Positions 1-6,711 of a stretch of DNA of 17,368 bases are shown piece by piece. Location: the NCBI GenBank assembly GCA_036266155.1, contig DATANR010000088.1:1-17368 (forward strand). Direction: 5' to 3'. Within the stretch, counting starts at the first letter, position 1. Every line of letters starts with the position of its first letter. This DNA comes from SIAJ01 sp036266155 (GTDB lineage: Bacteria; Planctomycetota; Planctomycetia; Gemmatales; Gemmataceae). The notes beneath the pieces were generated by a model, which worked only from the letters and a program-made list of their open reading frames with translations, searched no databases and was not told where the DNA came from. Position numbers and translations under genes: made by a program.

Positions 1-45
1 ACCCATCTCCTTTGCTGGCAAAGCGATGGGCGCGAAAATGCAGGC

Positions 46-97
46 AGAGATTGCCAACCCCCCTATATCTGTTTGGCAATCTCTGTTGGCAATCTCT
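46..97. repeat. Cluster of one inverted and two direct 12-bp repeats
   Basis: The 12-mer TTGGCAATCTCT occurs at 73-84 and again at 86-97, separated by a single G. Its reverse complement AGAGATTGCCAA lies at 46-57; the match with the second copy extends to 13 bp (46-58 with 85-97). A transcript could therefore pair the first arm with either of the two later copies. This could be an operator, a small mutually exclusive hairpin, or a decayed mobile-element end. It is about 185 bp upstream of the MCCFS gene. Confidence 0.5.
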
Positions 98-268
98 CAA
101 TTCGGGATGCAAAGAATCGGCCACGCGGCGAGGTGGATTCATTGCAAAGGCACTTATACGACCAAAACTACGCGGACGCTGGACGACCCACTCGCCACCT
201 CGTGACGCTCGCGTTACAACCGAAACAGAGGTTTCTTCGTCGCATCAGGTGCATCACTCTCACTGTCC

Positions 269-274
269 AGAGGA
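269..274 (+). promoter_or_regulatory. Ribosome binding site deciding the start of the MCCFS gene
   Basis: AGAGGA sits with its AGGA core eight bases before the ATG at 283. It supports that start over the in-frame TTG at 73, whose extra 70 residues look non-coding. Confidence 0.55.
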
Positions 275-282
275 CCCCTCTC

Positions 283-1026
283 ATGTGCTGCTTTTCCCAA
301 GAAGTCGAATACGTCGCCGGCACCAACATCTTCGCTCGGCCGGCCAAGAGCGGCGGGCAGTTTCTCGTCTACAGCATGACGCTCAAGGCCAAGTCCGACC
401 TGTCGATGATCCTGCCGATTCCGACGCCCAAGGCGAGCAAGGAGGACGCGGTCAACTTCATCAACCTCGAAAAGTATGCGGACTTCTTTGACGACATGCG
501 GAAGGGCTTTCCGGAGCCGGTGGTGAAGAGTCGCGGCCCGGCTCTCGGCGGAGCGCCTACTCCGAAGCCCGAGCCCAAGCTAGTCGTCGTTGAGGTCGGC
601 AGCTTCGTCGCGTCGTTTGTGCCGACGGTCAAGGACTTTTCCCGGCTCGACGAGCAGTTCAAACTCCCGGAAGGCACCTGGGACAAGTTGCCGCAATACA
701 AGGAATATGGTTTTGCCGTGTTCAAGTTGAAAAAGGGCGAGCACAAGGTCCATCCGATGGCCTTTGAGTTCCCACGAGCAGACAAATCGAAGCTCTTCTT
801 CCCGACGGTTCACATCCACGACGGCAAGGTTCATGAGCGAGCTAACTTCGATCACGCGCTGTTCTGCCAGGAGGCCGACACGCAAATGAAATGGCGCGAG
901 TCGCCGCAACCGGCGCAGTTCTTCATGAAGAAGGCGGATCAGGCGCAGGGCATTGTCAACACAAAGGGCCACGTCTACCGGCTGCAGATGGTTGGCACAT
1001 ACAAGAACGACGATATCTGGGTGTGA
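283..1026 (+). CDS. Conserved protein of unknown function, MCCFS N-terminus (247 aa)
   Basis: I recognise the style of this protein from planctomycetes but not a function. The start at 283 is chosen for its ribosome binding site and because the conserved-looking sequence begins with MCCFS. There is no signal peptide or membrane segment. Visible features are the N-terminal Cys pair (C2, C3), a segment ILPIPTP (residues 43-49), a Pro/Lys-rich linker at about 88-100, and a second half with YGFAVFKL (142-149) followed by a His-containing stretch HPMAFEF (157-163). The LPIP and later PMAFEF elements vaguely resemble the DUF2330 type of protein, but this is a weak suggestion. Cys2 would be exposed after Met removal, so an N-terminal nucleophile is possible but unproven. 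It precedes the protease gene by 39 bases on the same strand. Confidence 0.8.
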   Translation: MCCFSQEVEYVAGTNIFARPAKSGGQFLVYSMTLKAKSDLSMILPIPTPKASKEDAVNFINLEKYADFFDDMRKGFPEPVVKSRGPALGGAPTPKPEPKLVVVEVGSFVASFVPTVKDFSRLDEQFKLPEGTWDKLPQYKEYGFAVFKLKKGEHKVHPMAFEFPRADKSKLFFPTVHIHDGKVHERANFDHALFCQEADTQMKWRESPQPAQFFMKKADQAQGIVNTKGHVYRLQMVGTYKNDDIWV

Positions 1027-1065
1027 GCATACAAAAGACCGTGTACAGCCCCGAGGCCCGGTCTC

Positions 1066-2538
1066 ATGCGTTTTGCTGCCGTCTCGTTAATCGTGTTTTC
1101 GGGGTTCGTCACGGCCGCACCGCCGCCAGAGTTGGCCGCTCTTCAGAAGCTGGTTCACCAGGTCATCGATACGGCCGAGCCGTCCGTCGCGTGCATTCTC
1201 GTCTCGCGCTCCAAAGAGTATGCCGAATTCGGCGAGGGCCCCACGTCCCAGAGTTCCGGACGATTGGGCGGCTTCAATGTCTCGCGACATAGTCGGCTGG
1301 CCGACGGGCCGCGCCGCGACCTGGTGCGGCGACTCGACTTGGCCAACCCGGATACGGTCCCGGAATCATACGGGTCCGGCATCGTCATTGATGCCAACGG
1401 ACTCGTTCTGACCAACTTTCATGTCATCGATCGCGCGACCAAAGTGTTCGTACGCCTTCCGGGGCAGAATCGCGGCAGCTATGCCGACGTGATGGCTGCC
1501 GACGGTCGCGCTGATCTGGCAGTCCTCAAGTTAATCGTGCCACCGGTTGATTTGAAGGCGCTGCGCCTGGGCGATGGCGCCAAGATTCGCAAGGGCGACT
1601 GGGTCGTTGCTCTCGCCAATCCGTTTGCGGCCGGGTTCCGGGACGGCAGTCCCAGTGCCTCCTGGGGCATCGTTGCGAATCTGCGTCGTCGGGCGCCTGG
1701 ACCATCTGATGAGGCCAAGCGCGTCCGGCCGCTCTCGCAATATGGGACGCTGTTGCAAACGGACGCCCGGCTCAACCTCGGTTGTTCCGGCGGGGCGCTG
1801 CTCAATCTCGACGGTGAGGTCATCGCGCTGACAACAGCGCTCGCGGCGATCGCGGGCGGTGAAACGGCAGGCGGTTACGCCATTCCGATCGACGCCAATG
1901 TGAAGAAGATGGTTGAGGTGCTCAAGCGCGGCGAAGAGATCGAATACGGCTTTCTCGGCGTCACGGTGGGGTCGGACGCAAAGGTCGATACAGGCGGTGT
2001 GCGCATTACGGATGTGGCGGCAGGCATGCCGGCGGCCCGGGCCGGATTGTATGTCGGCGACATCGTGGCCGCGATCAACGGCAATCCGGTGCGCGAGCAG
2101 GACGATCTCTTCGTCAACATCGCCGCCGCCATGGCCGGGTCCGACATTGAAATCGACGTCGTTCGCGGCACTCGGACGACAAGGGTCAAGGCCCGGCTAA
2201 CCAAATCCTCGGCCGCCGGCGATATTCCGCCGCCGATCGTTTCCAACCGCCCGAAGCCGGTGCACGGCCTCCGCGTGGAATACGGCAGCACGCTGGCGAC
2301 GGGCTCCAATCCGCCGGAGGGTGTGCTGATAAGAGAACTTGAGCCGAATAGCCCCGCCGCGAAGAAGCTCAAGGATTGGCTCGACAAGGGCCCGCAGCTC
2401 ATCATCACCGCGGTGAATGGCGAGCCAGTGCCGGCCCCGACCGATTTCTACCGCGTGGCTGCGGGGAAAGCGTCCGTCACTCTCGACATTGTGGAATTGG
2501 GCAACGAAGCGAGCCGGAAGAAGGTGACCCTGCCGTGA
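1066..2538 (+). CDS. HtrA/Deg-type trypsin-like serine protease with two PDZ domains
   Basis: Exported quality-control or regulatory protease of the S1C (HtrA/Deg) family, 490 residues. Residues 1-18 form a signal peptide (MRFAAVSLIVFSGFVTAA). The protease domain spans about 30-285, with the catalytic triad visible as His119 in TNFHVID, Asp150 in GRADLAVLKL and Ser241 in LNLGCSGGALL. The residue before the serine is Cys rather than the usual Asn. A segment of about 50 residues (48-101) is inserted before the YGSGIVID strand and is not standard for DegP. A first PDZ domain follows at about 293-380 (YGFLGV...GLYVGDIVAAINGNPV) and a second, more divergent one at about 400-485 (LIRELEPNSPA...ITAVNGEPV). 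A GAGG nine bases before the ATG is a plausible ribosome site. The stop overlaps the start of the isomerase gene, so the two are probably co-translated. Confidence 0.9.
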   Translation: MRFAAVSLIVFSGFVTAAPPPELAALQKLVHQVIDTAEPSVACILVSRSKEYAEFGEGPTSQSSGRLGGFNVSRHSRLADGPRRDLVRRLDLANPDTVPESYGSGIVIDANGLVLTNFHVIDRATKVFVRLPGQNRGSYADVMAADGRADLAVLKLIVPPVDLKALRLGDGAKIRKGDWVVALANPFAAGFRDGSPSASWGIVANLRRRAPGPSDEAKRVRPLSQYGTLLQTDARLNLGCSGGALLNLDGEVIALTTALAAIAGGETAGGYAIPIDANVKKMVEVLKRGEEIEYGFLGVTVGSDAKVDTGGVRITDVAAGMPAARAGLYVGDIVAAINGNPVREQDDLFVNIAAAMAGSDIEIDVVRGTRTTRVKARLTKSSAAGDIPPPIVSNRPKPVHGLRVEYGSTLATGSNPPEGVLIRELEPNSPAAKKLKDWLDKGPQLIITAVNGEPVPAPTDFYRVAAGKASVTLDIVELGNEASRKKVTLP

Positions 2539-3359
2539 GCTTTCGCTACGCCATTTGCAACGAGACGTTCCAGGATTGGCCGCACGAGCGCGTCTGCGAG
2601 TTCGTCGCGGCCACCGGTTACACCGGCCTGGAACTGGCCCCGTTCACGTTTGCACCGCTCATCACGGATGTTTCCGCCGCGCAGCGCGGAGAAATCCGCA
2701 AACAGGCCGAATCGCGTGGTCTCGTGATCATCGGCCTGCATTGGCTCTTGGCGAAAACGGAAGGCTTCATGCTCACGTCGCCCGATGTCGACGTGCGCAA
2801 GCGAACTGGCCTTTATCTAGGCGAACTGGCCCGCTGCTGTCGTGAAGTGGGCGGCGACGTCCTCGTGCTCGGTTCGCCAATGCAACGCCGCATTCCGCCG
2901 GGAGCGACACGTGCGCAAGCTGAAGATTTTGCGCTCGACTCGCTTAAGCACGTGTTGACGGAACTGGAACGGCAGCGCGTCCACCTATGTATCGAACCGC
3001 TTGCTCCGAGCGAAGCCGATTTCCTGCAAACGGCCGCTGAGGGCAAAGCTTTGATGGATCGGCTCGCGAATCCGTGGGTGAAATTGCACCTCGACGTGAA
3101 GGCGATGTCGAGCGAGGCGAAGCCGGTGCCCGACGTCATTCGTGAGTTCGCGCCATGGATGCAACACTTCCACGCCAACGACGCCAACCGTCGCGGGCCC
3201 GGCTTCGGTAACACGGATTTCGTGCCGATCTTCAAAGCGCTCAAGGATGTGAAGTACGCCGGCTGGGTTTCCGTTGAAGTCTTCGACTACACGCCGGACC
3301 CGGAGACGATCGCCCGCGAAAGCCTGCGGCACATGCGCGAGTGTGAGGCGAAGGCGTGA
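2535..3359 (+). CDS. Sugar phosphate isomerase/epimerase (xylose isomerase-like TIM barrel)
   Basis: Cytoplasmic protein of 274 residues in the AP endonuclease 2 / xylose isomerase-like TIM-barrel superfamily, whose members isomerise or epimerise sugars and keto-sugars at a divalent metal. Probable metal ligands are Glu154 (LCIEPLAP), Asp187 (KLHLDVKA), His211 or His213 (QHFHANDANRRGPG) and Glu248 (VSVEVFDY). The start is a GTG at 2535 that overlaps the protease stop as GTGA; an AAGAAGG at 2518-2524 gives a ten-base spacing, and the protein begins directly with the first barrel strand (FRYAICNETF). The open frame continues upstream inside the protease gene, but that part does not belong to the family. 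No export signal is present, unlike the isomerase on the minus strand. The substrate cannot be told from sequence. Confidence 0.88.
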   Translation: MSFRYAICNETFQDWPHERVCEFVAATGYTGLELAPFTFAPLITDVSAAQRGEIRKQAESRGLVIIGLHWLLAKTEGFMLTSPDVDVRKRTGLYLGELARCCREVGGDVLVLGSPMQRRIPPGATRAQAEDFALDSLKHVLTELERQRVHLCIEPLAPSEADFLQTAAEGKALMDRLANPWVKLHLDVKAMSSEAKPVPDVIREFAPWMQHFHANDANRRGPGFGNTDFVPIFKALKDVKYAGWVSVEVFDYTPDPETIARESLRHMRECEAKA

Positions 3360-3363
3360 ACAT

Positions 3364-3428
3364 TCAGGGGACACATCGAACCGCTCGGATCTATTACACG
3401 GCATTTATTCGTCCCCTCGGTCCCCTGA
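3364..3428. repeat. 9-bp inverted repeat in the isomerase-regulator gap
   Basis: TCAGGGGAC (3364-3372) is the exact complement of GTCCCCTGA (3420-3428), with a 47-base spacer. GTCCCCT is also repeated directly at 3411 and 3420. The arms begin four bases after the isomerase stop. The structure is too loose and lacks a T-run, so it is not a clear terminator; it could mark an operator or processing site. The 110-base gap otherwise holds nothing I can identify. Confidence 0.3.
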
Positions 3429-3469
3429 GTCCCATCGCGCAATTCACCGGGGTCAACGTCTGAAATCCC

Positions 3470-4807
3470 ATGCCCGACACCTCCCCCGAACCGACGCCAC
3501 GCGGCTCCTGGGCCGCTCTGTTTCAGCAGACCACGGACCCCATATTCTTGTTGAATCCGCGTCGCCGGTTGCGATATGTCAACAAGGCCTTCGAAACGCT
3601 GACGCGCGTTCATGCCGATGCCGTGGTTCACGAATATTGCCATCCGCGCAAGATTCAAAAAGACATCACGGCCAGTCGTCGGGCCCTATTGCAGACACTC
3701 GCTGCGCCGGCCGAGGCGATGGCGGGGCGCACAACCACCGTCCGCCGTCCAGTCCCGCCCGCCAAGTTGGGACCGCCGTGGTGGGACATCACGTTCGTTC
3801 CACTCCGCGAAGGTGACAAGCTCGTCGCCATCGTGGGCACGATCGCTCCAATTGGGCATCCCGGATCGACGGCCGGCGGCAAGGGCCTTTCGGAAAGCCT
3901 GATCGCACTTCGCCAGCAAGCGGTCGCGCGTGCCGGGGTCGATCGCTTCAGCGGCGAATCACCACGCATGCGTCGCCTGCGCGCCCAGGCCGAATTGGCG
4001 GCCCAGACTCGGGCGCCAGTCTGGCTCACCGGCGGACCTGGAACTGGCAAGGAATCTCTCGCACGGGCCATCCACTATCACGGCGTCACGCGCGAATTGG
4101 GGTTCGCGGGGATCGATTGCGCCGGCCTGCAGCCCTACCTGATTCGCAGCCTGCTCTTCGGCCACAATGGCCTTGCGGAGACCGGCCGCGTCGGGACTAT
4201 CTATCTGAAATCGCCCGGCGCTTTGCCCGCCGACTTGCAGGTCGAACTGATCGAATGGGGCGAGCTGCTCGCCGACGAATGCCGCATCGTCGTGGGCGCC
4301 GGCGACGGGTCGGGCCTGACGCCCGAATTCCAGGCCGCGTTCGGCGTGATCGAGATTCATCTGCCATCTCTCACCGAGCAGATGAACGAACTCCCGCGCC
4401 TCTTGACTATCGTCGCGGACGACCCGAGCCTCGTGGCGATGCCCGAAGCCATCGCGGTGCTCGCCGCCTGGACCTGGCCCGCAAACCTTCGCGAGTTGCG
4501 CGAAATCATCCGCGGTGCACAGCGCCGTGCGGGCAAGCACAAGATCGACGTGTCCCATCTGCCGCAGAGCGTGCGCCAGGCGGCAACCAATACGCGCGCC
4601 GCCCAGGCCGGCGTCCGCGCCAAACCCGCGGCCAAGCTCGACGAGGTGCTGGAACAGGTCGAACGCCGGATGATCGAACTGGCTCTCAAGAAAACGAAAG
4701 GCGATCAAACCGCCGCCGCCGAATTGCTCGGCATCTACCGCAGCCGGCTGGTGCGGCGCGTGAAGGCGATGGGCGTTGGTGAAGAAGAGAGCAAGGCGGC
4801 TGAATAA
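3470..4807 (+). CDS. PAS / degenerate AAA+ / Fis-HTH regulator (NtrC-like)
   Basis: 445-residue cytoplasmic protein with the architecture of a sigma-54 activator. A PAS-like sensor spans about 13-128 (LFQQTTDPIFLLNPRRRLRYVNKAF). An AAA+ region spans about 160-350 and keeps an intact Walker A, GGPGTGKES (188-196). A Fis-type helix-turn-helix spans about 390-435 (GDQTAAAELLGIYRSRLVRR). Three features needed for sigma-54 remodelling are missing. The GAFTGA loop after LLFGH (228-232) is deleted, Walker B reads GTIYLKSP (242-249) with Lys-Ser where Asp-Glu belongs, and the arginine-finger region (about 283-296) has no Arg. The WPANLREL element (336-343) is kept. It probably binds DNA and nucleotide without activating sigma-54, but this is inference. 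The ribosome site is weak. It stands between unrelated genes, with no histidine kinase nearby. Confidence 0.82.
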   Translation: MPDTSPEPTPRGSWAALFQQTTDPIFLLNPRRRLRYVNKAFETLTRVHADAVVHEYCHPRKIQKDITASRRALLQTLAAPAEAMAGRTTTVRRPVPPAKLGPPWWDITFVPLREGDKLVAIVGTIAPIGHPGSTAGGKGLSESLIALRQQAVARAGVDRFSGESPRMRRLRAQAELAAQTRAPVWLTGGPGTGKESLARAIHYHGVTRELGFAGIDCAGLQPYLIRSLLFGHNGLAETGRVGTIYLKSPGALPADLQVELIEWGELLADECRIVVGAGDGSGLTPEFQAAFGVIEIHLPSLTEQMNELPRLLTIVADDPSLVAMPEAIAVLAAWTWPANLRELREIIRGAQRRAGKHKIDVSHLPQSVRQAATNTRAAQAGVRAKPAAKLDEVLEQVERRMIELALKKTKGDQTAAAELLGIYRSRLVRRVKAMGVGEEESKAAE

Positions 4808-4825
4808 GCCCTGACTCGCGTCCGG

Positions 4826-4841
4826 CTACCATTGTTGGTAG
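4826..4841. repeat. Small perfect hairpin after the regulator gene
   Basis: CTACCA and TGGTAG form a 6-bp stem around a TTGT loop, 18 bases after the regulator stop and 33 before the next start. There is no T-run, so I do not call a terminator; the hairpin may act as an operator or may be chance. Confidence 0.3.
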
Positions 4842-4874
4842 ACTGATTTCAATCGTTGTCGCGCGAGCCTGTTC

Positions 4875-6488
4875 ATGTTCCACAACCGCTGGGTCCGCCG
4901 GGTGGCCATAGGGCTGGCCCTTGCGTTCTTGCTGGTCGTCGGCGGGTTCTTTGCACTGCGCTACAACATGCACCACAAGGGCGCCAAGCGCTGGCAGGCG
5001 GCGACGGCCCACCTGGATGCCACCGATCCACATTGGCGACTCAAGGACTACGAAACGGAACGCAGCCCGATCCCGGACGAGCAGAACTCGGCCTTGCTCG
5101 TGGCGCGCTTCAAGTTGGCCATGTCGGGCCGCTATTTCGACATGTCGCGCCCGGACAAGACTTACCTCTACGACGACGTGCCGCCCAACCACGAACTGGA
5201 TGACGAGGGTGTCGAAACCCTCGATCGTCTATTGGGCGACAATGCCGCGGCCATCGCCGTCGGCCGGATGTTCAAAGACCGCCCGCACGGGCTCAGGCGC
5301 TACGCGATCAAGCCGGATGTCATCAGCACGTTGTTGCCAGAAGTGCAGGACACGCGCAACATCTCCACCGGTCTCGATTTGTATTGCGAGCAGTTGTCAC
5401 GCCTCGAACTGCATGGGGCCGCCATGCAAATGGTGCCGGCGATCTTGAACGTCGGTCGATCGATCGACCACGAGCCGTTCATCATCAGTTTCCTGGTGCG
5501 CGTCGCGTGCGAGCAAACGACTTTGCGCCGCGTGCAGCGCATCCTGGCTCTGGGCGAACCGCACGGCGGACTGGCGGAAGCGCAGGCCGCCCTGTTCGAA
5601 GAGGCCGACGCCGATTTCTATTTCGATTTCCTGCGCGGCGAACGCGCCTGCATGGACCTGCTCTACACGAATCTTCAAAATGGCACGCTGCCGCCCGAGT
5701 TTCTCGTGGCTGTGCTCGATGACAATTTCACGGGCCGAACGCCGAAATCGTCAATGGAAGCGCGAGCCCGAGCCTGGGCTCATGAGCCGTACGTGCCGAG
5801 CGATCACGCGATCTACCTGGAATTGATGACGCAAGCGAACGAGGTTCGGGCGCTGCCGGAACATCAACGTCGGGCCGCGATCAAGGCGATCCAGGTTCCG
5901 ACGAAGAATCGCACAACGGCCCTGGTGCGACAGATGTTGCCGAACTGCCTGAAGGTCCATGATGCTGCGCTGCGACTGCGGGCGGGTCTTCGGTGTGCCG
6001 GGACCGCGATCGCCGTCGAGCGCTTCCGCCAGTTGAATGGGCGCTGGCCCGAAGCACTCGACGAGATCCCGTCGGACATCCTGGCCGCCATGCCGCGCGA
6101 TCCGATCGACGGCAATCTTTTGCGCTATTTGCGTCGCGAAGACGGCGTGACGATCTACTCAATCGGCCTGGACGAGGTCGACAACGGCGGCAACATTCCC
6201 GATCCGCCGTTGACCTTGGTTGCGCCGAACAGCGACATTGGCGTTCGGCTTTTTGATCCACACCATCGCCGCCGGCCGCCGCTCGCGCGCAACCGGTGGC
6301 CAATTGACTTCGACTACCCCAGCGCCCTGGGTCCGCCGGGCGGTCCACCGCCGGCCTTCATGCCAGGTGATGTCGAAGAGCCGACGTACATCAAGCGAGC
6401 GCCGGAGCCGCGCGAAATCGACGAATCGGGAGCGACGATTGTTAGGCCCATGCCCAACCCAGTCCGCTTTCCGAAGATTGACGACTGA
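4875..6488 (+). CDS. Membrane-anchored protein of unknown function, pseudopilin-like C-terminal segment
   Basis: 537 residues. The N-terminus has basic residues followed by one hydrophobic helix (about residues 9-29, VAIGLALAFLLVVGGFFALRY), so the bulk is likely outside the cytoplasm, anchored by an uncleaved signal. The central part (about 40-350) is mainly helical and of no family I can name. Near residues 370-440 is a recognisable stretch: AIAVERFRQLNGRWPEALDE, then PRDPIDGNLLRYLR and YSIGLDEVDNGG. This resembles the C-terminal part of GspG-like pseudopilins (DP.DG..Y), a module seen in many planctomycete proteins; the link is by pattern only. The tail after about residue 445 is proline-rich and likely disordered. 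The ribosome site is weak (GAG at 4866-4868). It stands between the regulator and a kinase gene on the same strand, with gaps on both sides. Confidence 0.75.
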   Translation: MFHNRWVRRVAIGLALAFLLVVGGFFALRYNMHHKGAKRWQAATAHLDATDPHWRLKDYETERSPIPDEQNSALLVARFKLAMSGRYFDMSRPDKTYLYDDVPPNHELDDEGVETLDRLLGDNAAAIAVGRMFKDRPHGLRRYAIKPDVISTLLPEVQDTRNISTGLDLYCEQLSRLELHGAAMQMVPAILNVGRSIDHEPFIISFLVRVACEQTTLRRVQRILALGEPHGGLAEAQAALFEEADADFYFDFLRGERACMDLLYTNLQNGTLPPEFLVAVLDDNFTGRTPKSSMEARARAWAHEPYVPSDHAIYLELMTQANEVRALPEHQRRAAIKAIQVPTKNRTTALVRQMLPNCLKVHDAALRLRAGLRCAGTAIAVERFRQLNGRWPEALDEIPSDILAAMPRDPIDGNLLRYLRREDGVTIYSIGLDEVDNGGNIPDPPLTLVAPNSDIGVRLFDPHHRRRPPLARNRWPIDFDYPSALGPPGGPPPAFMPGDVEEPTYIKRAPEPREIDESGATIVRPMPNPVRFPKIDD

Positions 6489-6550
6489 GATGCGCGAACA
6501 GTCAGACTTCCGTTTTGTCACTACGGGCCAAGTTTAATTCGCGCCGCATC
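6489..6550. repeat. Imperfect inverted repeat directly after the membrane-protein gene
   Basis: GATGCGCGAA (6489-6498) pairs with TTCGCGCCGCATC (6538-6550), leaving a three-base bulge. The first arm starts at the base after the upstream stop codon. It could help end transcription or stabilise the 3' end, but no T-run follows. Confidence 0.3.
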
Positions 6551-6558
6551 TTAGACAA

Positions 6559-6634
6559 AATCGGCATAATCCGCACAATCCGTTTTGCCTGCACGGCAAT
6601 CGTGCGCTAAATCCCACGTACAGGCCTTCGGGCC
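6559..6634. repeat. Intergenic element: three 9-bp-spaced hexamers followed by two small hairpins
   Basis: AATCGG (6559-6564), AATCCG (6568-6573) and AATCCG (6577-6582) are spaced exactly nine bases apart. They are followed by the hairpin GCACG-GCAAT-CGTGC (6591-6605) and by GGCC-TTCG-GGCC (6623-6634), which has a stable UUCG-type loop. The whole lies in the 223-base gap before the TPR kinase. The organised layout suggests a dispersed intergenic repeat or a regulatory leader. I cannot name it, and its copy number in the genome would have to be searched. Confidence 0.35.
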
Positions 6635-6711
6635 ATCCCGTGCATCGCATGGCGCTCGTTGCCTGTCCCCCCTGGGCTCGGCGCCTAACAATTGCTTGCC
6701 GCACATTCCAC

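Larger units (their letters stand above)
1..282. other. Left-edge region without a convincing gene
   Basis: I see no protein with recognisable family features here. Open frames run through it, including one that reads from a TTG at 73 into the next gene, but their translations are rich in Arg and Pro and of low-complexity composition, and the family-like sequence of that gene begins only at residue Met-283. The notable content is the repeat cluster at 46-97. A fragment of an upstream gene cannot be excluded because the window starts here. Confidence 0.5.

Noticed and set aside
46..97. CRISPR array
   Set aside because: Only three 12-bp units, one inverted, with no regular spacers and no cas genes in the window.
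142..159. Sigma-70 promoter from TTGCAA and TTATAC upstream of the first gene
   Set aside because: The two boxes are only six bases apart, far below the required spacing of about 17.
73..282. TTG start giving a 317-residue version of the MCCFS protein
   Set aside because: The additional 70 residues are Arg-rich, overlap the repeat cluster, and have no ribosome site; the ATG at 283 has one.
4826..4841. Intrinsic terminator of the regulator gene
   Set aside because: The stem is only 6 bp and no T-run follows, so it is listed only as a small repeat.
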